64,000 bases of DNA, taken from the NCBI GenBank assembly GCA_964472905.1, contig CAYYMI010000001.1, positions 1-64,000 of the forward strand. The letters run 5' to 3'. Made by a program: the position numbers and the translations under genes. The stretch comes from Hellea sp964472905. Lineage in GTDB: Bacteria > Pseudomonadota > Alphaproteobacteria > Caulobacterales > Maricaulaceae. Below are positions 54,251 through 62,211 of the stretch, in pieces (within the stretch, counting starts at the first letter, position 1; each line of letters begins with the position of its first letter). The notes under the pieces were generated by a model that was not told the origin of the DNA, ran no database searches, and saw only the letters and a program-made list of their open reading frames with translations.

Positions 54251-54979
54251 ATGAAATCATTTGCAGCAACGGCCCTCGCAGTTTCACTCATCGGTATTTC
54301 CGGTTGCGCACAGGCAGGGCAATCTTCTGGGCATGATATGAAGAAGGCAGATGTAGAGCAAATCATCCAAGACTATTTGATGGCTAATCCTGAAATTTTA
54401 AGAGAAGCATTAGTTGAGCTAGAGAAAAAAGAAGATCGCGCCGCCTTAGCCTCTGTATCAGATGCACTATTCAAAGATCCTCGTGATGTTTCAATTGGAC
54501 CGAAAGACGCTAAAGTCACTGTCGTTGAATTTTTTGATTATAATTGTGGGTTCTGCAAAACCTCTTCAGACTGGCTAAAGGGTGTCATGGAAAAACATCC
54601 AAAGGATGTCCGCATTGTCTTTAAAGAACTTCCTATTCTTGACGGACGCACAAAGACATCTCGTAATGCCGCCAAAGCCGCCCTCGCAGCCGCGAGACAA
54701 GGAAAATACACAACGATACATTTTTCCTTGATGGCAGAACGCAGTCTCACTGAAGACCGCGTTTTTCAAATTGCCGAAAAAGCAGGGTTAGACATAGAAA
54801 AGCTGAAAAAAGACATGAAGGATCCTGAATTGGATCGTCAACTTCAAGACGGCCTTCTACTTGCTAATCGTATTCCCTCGCTAACGGGAACGCCATTCTT
54901 TGTTATTAATGACGATTTTATTGCAGGGGCTGATGCTAAAGCATTAGATGCCATGCTTGAAAAAGCTCTAAAAGGGTAA
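54251..54979 (+). CDS. DsbA-like thiol:disulfide lipoprotein
   Basis: Thioredoxin-fold protein with active site CGFC (Cys99/Cys102) and a cis-proline region SLTGTPFFV. The N-terminus has a lipobox ISGC with Cys19, so it is probably a lipid-anchored periplasmic oxidase or isomerase of the DsbA/Com1 type. The helix before the fold (about 30-75) resembles the family's N-terminal dimerisation stretch. An ATG 12 nt upstream can be read, but GGAGA six nt before 54251 marks the likelier start (242 residues). No DsbB partner is nearby. Confidence 0.88.
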   Translation: MKSFAATALAVSLIGISGCAQAGQSSGHDMKKADVEQIIQDYLMANPEILREALVELEKKEDRAALASVSDALFKDPRDVSIGPKDAKVTVVEFFDYNCGFCKTSSDWLKGVMEKHPKDVRIVFKELPILDGRTKTSRNAAKAALAAARQGKYTTIHFSLMAERSLTEDRVFQIAEKAGLDIEKLKKDMKDPELDRQLQDGLLLANRIPSLTGTPFFVINDDFIAGADAKALDAMLEKALKG

Positions 54980-54993
54980 AACGCTATTCACCC
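54974..54993. terminator. weak hairpin over the convergent DsbA-like/ProX stops
   Basis: GGGTAAA (54974-54980) can pair with TTCACCC (54987-54993) with one mismatch and a 6-nt loop; both stop codons lie within it. No T-run follows on either strand. It is listed mainly because similar hairpins occur at other convergent ends in the window. Confidence 0.25.
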
Positions 54994-55490
54994 GATAGTG
55001 ATGCCAAATCTATAATCATAGGATCATGTCCAGTCGCTTTGGCAAATACAATCATATCTTTGCTTGATATCGCCGTTGTTGCGTCATTGAGCAAGGGATG
55101 AAAGTTGACTAACTCATGATCGGTCAGACGCTTATCAATTATCAATGTGACTTCACATTTACTATCGTTTAAAATTGAAAAAAGCGTGACAGAACCGGGG
55201 GTTACACCCAATTTTTCAAGCAAAGCCTCGGGCTTCCCAAAAGACAATCGTTTACAGCCCAGGACTGGATGTAGCTTGTTAATTTTGATAGGTGTATCGC
55301 TTTGCGCGCAAATTAGAAAAAAGTCCCCTGCCTTGTCTTTCAGGAATAAATTCTTTGAATGTCCACCCGGCATTTTCGACTTAATCTCTGCGCTCTCTTC
55401 AACAGTAAAAACCGGTGCATGTTCATATGTTTCATGGGTAATTCCCAACTCATCAAGTTTCGAAAAAAGCTCTTCACGGGTCGCTGGCAT
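54984..55490 (-). CDS. free-standing prolyl-tRNA editing protein (ProXp-ala/YbaK family)
   Basis: Single-domain trans-editing enzyme related to the INS domain of long prolyl-tRNA synthetases. The 168 residues include the conserved GGHSKNLFLKD segment with the catalytic-region lysine, and the TPGSVTLFSILND and DHELVNFHPLLND motifs. In alphaproteobacteria such as Caulobacter this family removes alanine from mischarged tRNA-Pro. Its presence fits the short ProS at 27677-29008. It converges on the DsbA-like gene with 4 nt between stops. Confidence 0.9.
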   Translation of the reverse strand: MPATREELFSKLDELGITHETYEHAPVFTVEESAEIKSKMPGGHSKNLFLKDKAGDFFLICAQSDTPIKINKLHPVLGCKRLSFGKPEALLEKLGVTPGSVTLFSILNDSKCEVTLIIDKRLTDHELVNFHPLLNDATTAISSKDMIVFAKATGHDPMIIDLASLSGE

Positions 55491-55614
55491 ATATCCTCTT
55501 TATTGGGTCTATTTCTTTCAAGGAACTGCCTAATGAGTGCTTTAAATTTGTAAATAGATTTTTAAACCGAATCCCTTAAATTCAATTAGAAGTTTATTCT
55601 GATTCGGAACGAAA

Positions 55615-55791
55615 ATGTCTAAAGCTAAAAAAATACGGACTCTCAATTTAGATATCCAGCGCCTTGAGAAAGCCAAACAATCTAAACATGCCCGCCATAT
55701 TGACATCGCAAACTTATTAGACGCCAAAGAAAAATTAAGAGCCTTGGAGCAAGAAGCCTCTCTTTCAATCAAGCACCTTAACTCCAAGTAA
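55615..55791 (+). CDS. small basic helical protein, unknown
   Basis: A 58-codon frame starting MSKAKKIRTLNLDIQRLEKA and ending at TAA 55789. The product is rich in Lys, Leu, Ala and Glu and should be almost wholly alpha-helical, with heptad-like leucines. The ribosome site is weak (CGGAACGAAAATG). It lies alone between ProX and tRNA-Gly; a frame on the opposite strand overlaps it but has no ribosome site and unusual composition. It could be a real small protein or chance; family unknown. Confidence 0.5.
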   Translation: MSKAKKIRTLNLDIQRLEKAKQSKHARHIDIANLLDAKEKLRALEQEASLSIKHLNSK

Positions 55792-55897
55792 TGATGGTTT
55801 ATAGTCGTTGCTATTCAGCTGATTTAAAAATTCATAAAACCTAAAAATGACCTTGATAAAGCCATGCCTTTAGGTCATATAACGGCTCTTCTGCCAG

Positions 55898-55912
55898 GCC
55901 TGCTTCGCAGGC
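55898..55912 (+). repeat. GC-rich hairpin just upstream of tRNA-Gly
   Basis: GCCTGC-TTC-GCAGGC is a perfect 6-bp stem in an otherwise AT-rich spacer, 17 nt before the tRNA gene. It might be part of the tRNA 5' leader or a terminator remnant; no T-run follows on the plus strand. Confidence 0.4.
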
Positions 55913-55929
55913 ATACTACGCAAATATGA

Positions 55930-56004
55930 GCGGGCGTAGCTCAGTGGTAGAGCATCACCTTGCCAAGGTGAGGGTCGAGGGTTCGAATCTCTTCGCCCGC
56001 TCCA
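55930..56004 (+). tRNA. tRNA-Gly (anticodon GCC)
   Basis: A complete 75-nt cloverleaf with encoded CCA: acceptor GCGGGCG pairs with CGCCCGC, the D-arm is GCTCAGTGGTAGAGC, the anticodon stem TCACC/GGTGA encloses TTGCCAA with anticodon GCC, and the T-arm contains GGTTCGAATC. It reads GGC and GGU glycine codons. It stands alone, 31 nt from the 3' end of the convergent DAHP synthase gene. Confidence 0.97.
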
Positions 56005-56035
56005 ATTATCAAGAACAATCAGGCTGTGAAACACA

Positions 56036-57415
56036 CTATCCTGCCAAGCGGGCCGCCTCTTCCTTGCGGTGGCTGCCGAGCTCTTCCGCGACTAAGAACG
56101 CAAGCTCCAAGGCTTGGTCGGCATTTAGGCGTGGGTCGCAATGGGTGTGGTAACGGGAGGATAGGTCCTCTTCCCTCACCGCGCGGGCGGAGCCGCCGAG
56201 ACATTCAGTGACGTTCTGTCCCGTCATTTCAAAATGCACGCCCCCCGGCCAGCAGCCTTCGCTGTGCAGGACTTGCATAAAGGTTTTGACCTCTGAGAGG
56301 ATATTATCGACGGGGCGGGTTTTATATCCCGTAGCCGTTTTAATCGTATTGCCGTGCATCGGATCGCACGACCAAACCACATGGCGGCCTGACTTTTTGA
56401 CCGCGCGGGCGAGTATCGGTAAGCCCTTGGCGACTTTGTCATGACCATAGCGCGCAATGAGCGTGATCTTACCCGCTTCGTTCTCGGGGTTAAGCTTATC
56501 GATGAGCTTGAGCAGTTCATCGGACTCTAGCCCTTCGCCGATTTTCATCGCGACTGGGTTTTCAATGCCGCGCATAAATTCAACATGGGCGTGGTCAAGC
56601 TGGCGCGTGCGATTGCCAATCCAGAGCATATGGGCCGAGGTATCATACCAGCGCCCAGAAGTGCTATCGATACGTGTCATGGCTTCTTCATAGCCGAGCA
56701 GCAAGCCTTCATGGCTTGTGTAATATTCGGTCGAGGCCATTTGCGGCGTGGTTTCTGGCGTCACGCCGCAAGCTTCCATGAAGTCCATGGCGTCAGATAT
56801 TTTCTCGCAGAGCGCTTTATATTTTTCCGTCTGCTCAGATTTATCTGTAAAGCCTAATGTCCATTTATGGATATTGCGCAGGTTCGCGTAACCACCCGTT
56901 GAAAAGGCGCGCAGTAAGTTCAAAGTCGAGGCGGATTGGCCGTAAGCTTGTAATAAGCGTTTGGGGTTTGGCGTGCGGCTTTTTTCGTCAAAGGCCATGG
57001 CGTTGATATTATCGCCGCGATAGCTCGGCAGTGTAATGCCATCGCGCACTTCAACGGGGGAGCTACGCGGTTTGCCAAATTGTCCGGCGATGCGGCCAAC
57101 TTTGACGACGGGCTGTCCCGCGCCGTAGGTTAGCACCACGGCCATTTGCATCATTACGCGGAACATATCGCGCAGATTATCAGGGTGGAACTCCTTGAAG
57201 CTCTCGGCGCAATCCCCGCCTTGGAGGAGAAATGCCTTGCCCTCGGATACCTTGGCCAATCTGGCTTTAAGACGCCTCGCCTCACCTGCAAAAACAAGCG
57301 GTGGATAGCCTTTAAGTGTTTTTTCAACCTCGGCCAACTTATCAAAATCTGGATAGTCTTCGGGTATGTGTTTGGCGGGTTTTGCACGCCAGCTTGAAGG
57401 TGTCCATTTGGTCAT
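56036..57415 (-). CDS. aroG: 3-deoxy-7-phosphoheptulonate synthase, class II
   Basis: First enzyme of the shikimate pathway, joining phosphoenolpyruvate and erythrose 4-phosphate. The plant/mycobacterial class II type is shown by WTPSSWRAKPAKHIPEDYP at the start, LLQGGDCAESF, and VWSCDPMHGNT. It has 459 residues, the normal size. Its DNA is visibly richer in G and C (about 57-67% in sampled lines) than most of the window. The C-terminus SHRKEEAARLAG is usual for the family. Confidence 0.95.
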   Translation of the reverse strand: MTKWTPSSWRAKPAKHIPEDYPDFDKLAEVEKTLKGYPPLVFAGEARRLKARLAKVSEGKAFLLQGGDCAESFKEFHPDNLRDMFRVMMQMAVVLTYGAGQPVVKVGRIAGQFGKPRSSPVEVRDGITLPSYRGDNINAMAFDEKSRTPNPKRLLQAYGQSASTLNLLRAFSTGGYANLRNIHKWTLGFTDKSEQTEKYKALCEKISDAMDFMEACGVTPETTPQMASTEYYTSHEGLLLGYEEAMTRIDSTSGRWYDTSAHMLWIGNRTRQLDHAHVEFMRGIENPVAMKIGEGLESDELLKLIDKLNPENEAGKITLIARYGHDKVAKGLPILARAVKKSGRHVVWSCDPMHGNTIKTATGYKTRPVDNILSEVKTFMQVLHSEGCWPGGVHFEMTGQNVTECLGGSARAVREEDLSSRYHTHCDPRLNADQALELAFLVAEELGSHRKEEAARLAG

Positions 57416-57520
57416 GGTCTTGTCCGTAAAGTCAAATTTGCTTTTTAAGGGGCGGGTCTTAGCAAAATAATTCGCGCCTGCCTAGCTCGCTCTTTGTTTT
57501 ACTTACTCTTTTTACGGGGG

Positions 57521-58879
57521 CTAGCTTTTGGCTTTCAGGGTGACAATCTCTTCGGCGAGTGTCGGATGAACGGCGCACGTGCGGTCGAAATCAGCCTTGG
57601 TCAGCCCTGCTTTAACGCAAATGCCGAGGGCCTGAATAATTTCGGGGCTATCATCGCCGACAATATGGATACCAATAACGCGCTCTTTTGGCCCTTGTGT
57701 AATCAGTTTCATGAAGCAGCGCTCTTCCTTCTCGGCCAGTGCGTTTTTCATCGGCCTGAAGGATGTTGTATAGACTGTGATTTTATTGCCGTGGGCGGCG
57801 CGGGCTTCTTCTTCGTTCAAGCCGACAACACCAATCGGCGGGCGCGTAAAGACGGCGCTGGCGATATCATTGTGGTCATAGGCCGTTGGGGTGTCGTTAT
57901 AAATCGTATCAACAAAGGCTACGCCTTCCCTGATGGCGACCGGAGTTAAATTTATACGGTCAGTCACGTCACCCACAGCATAGATATTTTTGACATTGGA
58001 TTTTGAGAACTCATCAACAATGACCGCGCCGTTTTTATCCACCTCTACGCCTGCATTTTCGAGGCCTAGGCCCACCGTATGGGCTTTGCGGCCTGTCGCC
58101 ATAAAGACGAGGTCTGTGCCGATTTTGGTGCCGTCATCAAAGCTAACGATATAGCCGCCTTTGGTTTGTTTTATCTCGGTTGGGGAGAGGCCGAAACGCG
58201 TATCAACACCGATGATTTTTTGATGCACACCTGCCATCTCGCGCACATCTGCATCAAAGCCTCTCAGCAAAGCGTCACCACGATAAGCCTGTACCGTTTT
58301 AACGCCCATACCCGCAAAGATGCCCGCAAATTCACAGGCGATATAGCCCCCGCCAATGATGAGAATACTTTCCGGTAATTTATCGAGCAGAAAAGCATCA
58401 TCCGACATAATGGCATGCTTGGCGCCTTTAATCTCCGGTATCCATGGGCGGCCGCCAACGGCTATGAGTATGGCCTTGGCTGTCACCTCTTTGCCGCTTG
58501 TGGTCAAGCGCACTGTATGCTCATCGACAAATTCCGCACGTTCAGAAAACAGCGTCGCGCCATTCTTCTCTAAGATATTAGCATAAATACCTGAGAGGCG
58601 GTTCACTTCGGTTTGGATCGAATCGCGCAAGGACGCCCAGTCAAAGCTCACATCGCCGACGGACCAGCCATATTTTTGCGCCGACTTAATTGCGCCGCCA
58701 AATTCAGCGCCGTAAACGAGATATTTTTTTGGCACGCAACCGCGCACCACGCAGGTGCCCCCCGGCTTGCTTTCTTCGGCAACGCCGACTTTTTTGCCAA
58801 GCTGCGCCGCTAGTCTCGCAGACCGAACACCGCCAGAACCTGCGCCAATGACAAATAAATCAAAATCATATTTAGCCAT
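57521..58879 (-). CDS. gor: glutathione-disulfide reductase
   Basis: NADPH flavoenzyme that keeps glutathione reduced. FAD motif VIGAGSGGVRSAR, the redox pair Cys43 and Cys48 in GGTCVVRGCVPKK, an NADPH-domain GGGYIACEFAGIFAG, and the C-terminal catalytic AVHPTLAEE are all present in 452 residues. It follows aroG's start by 105 nt on the same strand and shares its high G+C. It is followed upstream by rpiA only 2 nt away. Confidence 0.95.
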   Translation of the reverse strand: MAKYDFDLFVIGAGSGGVRSARLAAQLGKKVGVAEESKPGGTCVVRGCVPKKYLVYGAEFGGAIKSAQKYGWSVGDVSFDWASLRDSIQTEVNRLSGIYANILEKNGATLFSERAEFVDEHTVRLTTSGKEVTAKAILIAVGGRPWIPEIKGAKHAIMSDDAFLLDKLPESILIIGGGYIACEFAGIFAGMGVKTVQAYRGDALLRGFDADVREMAGVHQKIIGVDTRFGLSPTEIKQTKGGYIVSFDDGTKIGTDLVFMATGRKAHTVGLGLENAGVEVDKNGAVIVDEFSKSNVKNIYAVGDVTDRINLTPVAIREGVAFVDTIYNDTPTAYDHNDIASAVFTRPPIGVVGLNEEEARAAHGNKITVYTTSFRPMKNALAEKEERCFMKLITQGPKERVIGIHIVGDDSPEIIQALGICVKAGLTKADFDRTCAVHPTLAEEIVTLKAKS

Positions 58880-58881
58880 AG

Positions 58882-59586
58882 TTATTCTCTCGCCAGCTCC
58901 ATAACCTTCGCATGATCAGCTTCACCAATAATAATCACATCTGCAAGGTCAATGAAAATACCGTGTTCCATGACACCAGGAATTTTATCTAGTAAATGCG
59001 CCGTATCAACGGGTTTAGGGATTTTCTTACAACGGCTATCCAAGATATAATTACCACCATCCGTGATGAGCGGGCCGTTACCGTCCTTGGCTTGACGCAA
59101 AACGGTTTGGGCATCTTTACATCCGCTAGCGGTCAAAGCTTCGTGGATATGCTCAGCCGTTACGGCCATACCAAACGGATCAACCTCTATCGGCAATGGG
59201 AACGCGCCCAGCGTATCGACCATTTTACTCTGATCAACAATGACAACCATGCGGCTGGAGGCATGGGCGATGATTTTTTCACGTAGCAAACAGGCTCCGC
59301 CGCCTTTAATGAGGCTAAATTGAGGGTCAACTTCATCCGCTCCGTCTATTGTGAGATCAATACCATCAACTTTATCGGGTTCAATCAGCGGAACGCCGTT
59401 TTCAAGAGCAACTTCTGCGGTTCGCTTCGATGTCGGAATACCTTGCACCTTAAGCCCGCCTGCAATGCGCTCTCCTAATCGTTCGAGGAATATCTCTGCG
59501 GTAGACCCAGAGCCTAGCCCAAGCGTCATCCCGCTTTCAACAAAGTCCAGCGCGGCCATGGCAGCATTTTCTTTGGCGATTGTCAT
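58882..59586 (-). CDS. rpiA: ribose-5-phosphate isomerase A
   Basis: Interconverts ribose 5-phosphate and ribulose 5-phosphate in the pentose phosphate pathway. Motifs LGSGSTAEIFLERLG, TIDGADEVDPQFSLIKGGG and REKIIAHAS are complete in 234 residues. The ATG overlaps the glmU stop by 4 nt, so rpiA is probably translated from the glmU transcript, with gor next. Confidence 0.95.
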   Translation of the reverse strand: MTIAKENAAMAALDFVESGMTLGLGSGSTAEIFLERLGERIAGGLKVQGIPTSKRTAEVALENGVPLIEPDKVDGIDLTIDGADEVDPQFSLIKGGGACLLREKIIAHASSRMVVIVDQSKMVDTLGAFPLPIEVDPFGMAVTAEHIHEALTASGCKDAQTVLRQAKDGNGPLITDGGNYILDSRCKKIPKPVDTAHLLDKIPGVMEHGIFIDLADVIIIGEADHAKVMELARE

Positions 59587-60929
59587 TTTTTCTTCGCTTT
59601 TCGTTTCTTTTGAGCCGCATTATAGCGTTTGGCCCAGCCCTTTTTATTGACTTGATCCGCGCGCGCAACCGCGAGAGCATCTGCGGGCACATCTTTCGTA
59701 ATCACGCCGCCGCTGCCTAGATATGCGCCTTTGCCAATTTTTACTGGCGCAACCAACGAACTATTTGTCCCAACAAAAGCTCCATCGCCAATTTGCGTAA
59801 GATGTTTGAAGTAACCATCATAATTACATGTAATCGTACCAGCACCAATATTCGCGCCAACGCCAATTTTCGCATCACCTATGTAGGACAAGTGATTGAT
59901 TTTACTACCTTTACCTATTTTTGCTTTTTTTGTCTCAACAAAATTACCTGCCTTACTGCCAGCCCCCATCTCTGTGCCCGGCCTTAGCCTTGCGAAAGGC
60001 CCTATTTGTGCGCCCTCACCGATTTTTGTGCCTTCTATATGGCAGAATGGATGTATGATGGCATGTTTGGCGACTTTCACGCCCGGACCAAAAACAACAT
60101 TGGCGCCAATTTCCGCGTCTTGCGCAATCTTGGTGTCATATGAAAAGTAAATCGTGTCAGGGTCTCTCAGCGTAACCCCTTTCTTAAGCATGGCTTGGCG
60201 CATGCTAACTTGAAAGGACATCTCCGCAATCGCGAGGTCAAGCCGAGAGTTGACCCCCATAACCTCGTCCGTATCGGCGATTATGGCTTTGGCTTTCTTT
60301 TTGTTTGACCGCAATATCTCGACAATATCTGTCAGGTAATATTCCCCTTTCAGATTATTGTTATCGACACGGTCCAAGGCCCAAAACATATTCTTCACAG
60401 AGGCCGCAACAACGCCGCTATTACATAACCTTACAGCTAACTCTTCTGGACTGGCTTCCCGAGCTTCGACAATGGCTGTTAATTCTCCCTTATGGGTAAT
60501 GAGCCGTCCATAAGAGCCCGGATCATCAGGCTCAAAGCCTAGAACCGTAACATCACTCCCCGTTTCTAAACTTTTATAGACGCGATTAAGGGTACGTTTG
60601 GTTACAAATGGCGTATCCGCATAAAGGACGGCTAAATTGCCTTTAAACCCCTTCAAAGCTTTCTTTGCGGATGAAACAGCATGGGCAGTTCCTAATTGCG
60701 GCTCTTGAACAGCTATATCTAACCCTAGAGCCTCCGCAGCTGCCCTCACATCTTTATTAGCTTCGCCAACAACACAGACTATCTTCTCTGCTCCGGCTGA
60801 TCTGGCCAATTCGGCAACCCATTCAAGCATAGACCGACCTCCAACATGATGGAGAACCTTTGACCGCGTTGACTTCATACGCGTACTTTTGCCAGCAGCA
60901 AGGATTACAGCAGCCCGAGGCATCGTCAT
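59583..60929 (-). CDS. glmU: bifunctional UDP-N-acetylglucosamine pyrophosphorylase/glucosamine-1-phosphate acetyltransferase
   Basis: Makes UDP-GlcNAc for peptidoglycan and lipopolysaccharide. The N-terminal uridylyltransferase has AVILAAGKSTRMKS and the C-terminal half is a left-handed beta-helix of hexapeptide repeats (IGANVVFGPGVKVAKHA through IGVGANIGAGTITCNYDG) with the acetyltransferase His/Asn region. It has 448 residues and a basic C-terminal tail. The ATG is at 60929; an in-frame ATG two codons later is an alternative. Confidence 0.95.
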   Translation of the reverse strand: MTMPRAAVILAAGKSTRMKSTRSKVLHHVGGRSMLEWVAELARSAGAEKIVCVVGEANKDVRAAAEALGLDIAVQEPQLGTAHAVSSAKKALKGFKGNLAVLYADTPFVTKRTLNRVYKSLETGSDVTVLGFEPDDPGSYGRLITHKGELTAIVEAREASPEELAVRLCNSGVVAASVKNMFWALDRVDNNNLKGEYYLTDIVEILRSNKKKAKAIIADTDEVMGVNSRLDLAIAEMSFQVSMRQAMLKKGVTLRDPDTIYFSYDTKIAQDAEIGANVVFGPGVKVAKHAIIHPFCHIEGTKIGEGAQIGPFARLRPGTEMGAGSKAGNFVETKKAKIGKGSKINHLSYIGDAKIGVGANIGAGTITCNYDGYFKHLTQIGDGAFVGTNSSLVAPVKIGKGAYLGSGGVITKDVPADALAVARADQVNKKGWAKRYNAAQKKRKAKKK

Positions 60930-61017
60930 TGTATAGTCTCCATCGATTCGGCGTTATTGACTTGTTAGGCTCATAACGGATGATACAGCTCAACGCACGA
61001 TTCTATTTGGCTTAATC

Positions 61018-61692
61018 ATGACTAATTTTAGGACATTGTCGGTTTGTTTCGACCTTGACGGCACATTGATAGATACCGCGCCCGATCTGGTGAGAGTATT
61101 AGACTTAGTCATTGCAGAAGAAGGCCTGAATAAAACAGAGTTTTCTGAGGCTCGAAAGGCTGTAGGTTACGGCTCAAGAGCCCTCATAAAAGGGGCGTTC
61201 GCGCGCGCAAACCATGAAGTCTCACAAGGCAGAGAGGATGAGCTCCAAAGATTATTCCTAAAACTCTACGCAGATGACATATGTGATCTCAGTCGACCCT
61301 TCCCTGGGGTTGTTGACACCCTAAAAGTTTTGAAAAATAACGGAGCAGAATTGTCAATTTGCACAAATAAACCAGGCTATCTTGCGCGCCCATTAATTGA
61401 CGCCCTTGGATTAACATCTTTATTTGTAAGAATTGTAGGAAGCGATGATTTAGAAAGGAACAAACCTTTCGCCGATCATATTTATGCCTCAGCAGGACAC
61501 CGCGGTGAAAAGCGGCACATAATAATGGTTGGAGATAGCCGTCCTGATGTTTTAGCGGCTAGAAATGCTAAAGTCCCATCAATTGTGATGAGTTATGGGT
61601 ATTCAACTATACCCGTTATAAAATTAGGGGCCGACTGTATCTTACGAAATTTTCGCGAAATACCGTCAGCCCTAAAGCGGTTAAGCCATTAG
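61018..61692 (+). CDS. gph: phosphoglycolate phosphatase-like HAD hydrolase
   Basis: HAD-superfamily phosphatase of 224 residues. Motif I CFDLDGTLIDTAPDLV carries the nucleophilic Asp and the general acid Asp, motif II is LSICTNKPG, and motif IV is MVGDSRPDVLAARNA. It is closest in pattern to Gph, which clears 2-phosphoglycolate, but other HAD phosphatases look similar. It is divergent from glmU with 88 nt between starts. Confidence 0.82.
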   Translation: MTNFRTLSVCFDLDGTLIDTAPDLVRVLDLVIAEEGLNKTEFSEARKAVGYGSRALIKGAFARANHEVSQGREDELQRLFLKLYADDICDLSRPFPGVVDTLKVLKNNGAELSICTNKPGYLARPLIDALGLTSLFVRIVGSDDLERNKPFADHIYASAGHRGEKRHIIMVGDSRPDVLAARNAKVPSIVMSYGYSTIPVIKLGADCILRNFREIPSALKRLSH

Positions 61693-61696
61693 GCTT
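61683..61696. terminator. short hairpin over convergent stop codons
   Basis: AAGCC-ATTA-GGCTT is a perfect 5-bp stem spanning the gph stop (61690-61692) and touching the stop of the small gene on the other strand. No strong T-run follows, so it is only a weak terminator candidate. Confidence 0.3.
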
Positions 61697-61896
61697 TACG
61701 CAAAATTTTCAGTCGATCGGGTTGGAACACCATTTATAAGGTTAGACCTTACATCTGTTCGTGCAGACCTCATGGACGCTAGAAAACCACCTTGGATCAG
61801 GTTAACGCGCACATCGTGACCGCGCTCTGCCCAATAGGCCTCAATTTGTTCCTTAAGACGCTCAGCGCCTTCCCGTGTGCAATAATCGCCTTTCAT
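61696..61896 (-). CDS. small hypothetical protein (66 residues)
   Basis: No family name is recognised. The protein starts MKGDYCTREGAERLKEQIE and contains AYWAERGHDVRVNLIQGGF and ARTDVRSNLINGVP; the even mix of charged and hydrophobic residues looks like a small folded domain rather than chance. A start four codons earlier (61908) exists, but GAGGAT six nt upstream supports the ATG at 61896. I have a vague impression of similar short proteins in other alphaproteobacteria, which is not verified. Confidence 0.65.
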   Translation of the reverse strand: MKGDYCTREGAERLKEQIEAYWAERGHDVRVNLIQGGFLASMRSARTDVRSNLINGVPTRSTENFA

Positions 61897-62211
61897 AGCA
61901 ATCCTCATAATAATGCGGCGGAACCGTCCCTGATGCCGACGCGGTGAATAAAAGTCTCCACCCGTGTCTAAAATCTAGGGATTAGGAATATAGAATTCAA
62001 GAAATTTCATTCGTTTTTCGAATAACATTTTTGTAATGCAACGATTAGGCGATCTTTCAGCTTTTGTTCATGAAACTTCCAATATAAAGCTAATTACGTG
62101 AAATTATTGTAATAAAATAGACAATTCGCTACTTTTCTTCTTTTAATAGCACCTAATTAGAGATACTTGATTCGTAAGAATTATTTGAAAAACGAATATT
62201 AAGAGATATAA
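61897..62211. promoter_or_regulatory. AT-rich control region with inverted ATTCG/CGAAT sites
   Basis: This 315-nt spacer separates the small minus-strand gene from the XRE regulator. It holds a palindrome ATTCG-TTTTT-CGAAT at 62009-62023. A second site has ATTCG at 62170-62174 and CGAAT at 62193-62197, and its right part GAAAAACGAAT is an inverted copy of the first site. A further ATTAC/GTAAT pair lies near 62093-62113. The second site sits 14 nt before the regulator's start, suiting autorepression. No coding frame is evident. Confidence 0.5.

Noticed and set aside
55926..56153. Open frame running through the tRNA-Gly gene
   Set aside because: It includes the whole tRNA and then runs antisense to the end of aroG; no start signal.
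55930..58879. Integrated genomic island at tRNA-Gly
   Set aside because: The GC-rich genes are core metabolism, no integrase is present, and no repeat of the tRNA 3' end was found by eye at the far side.
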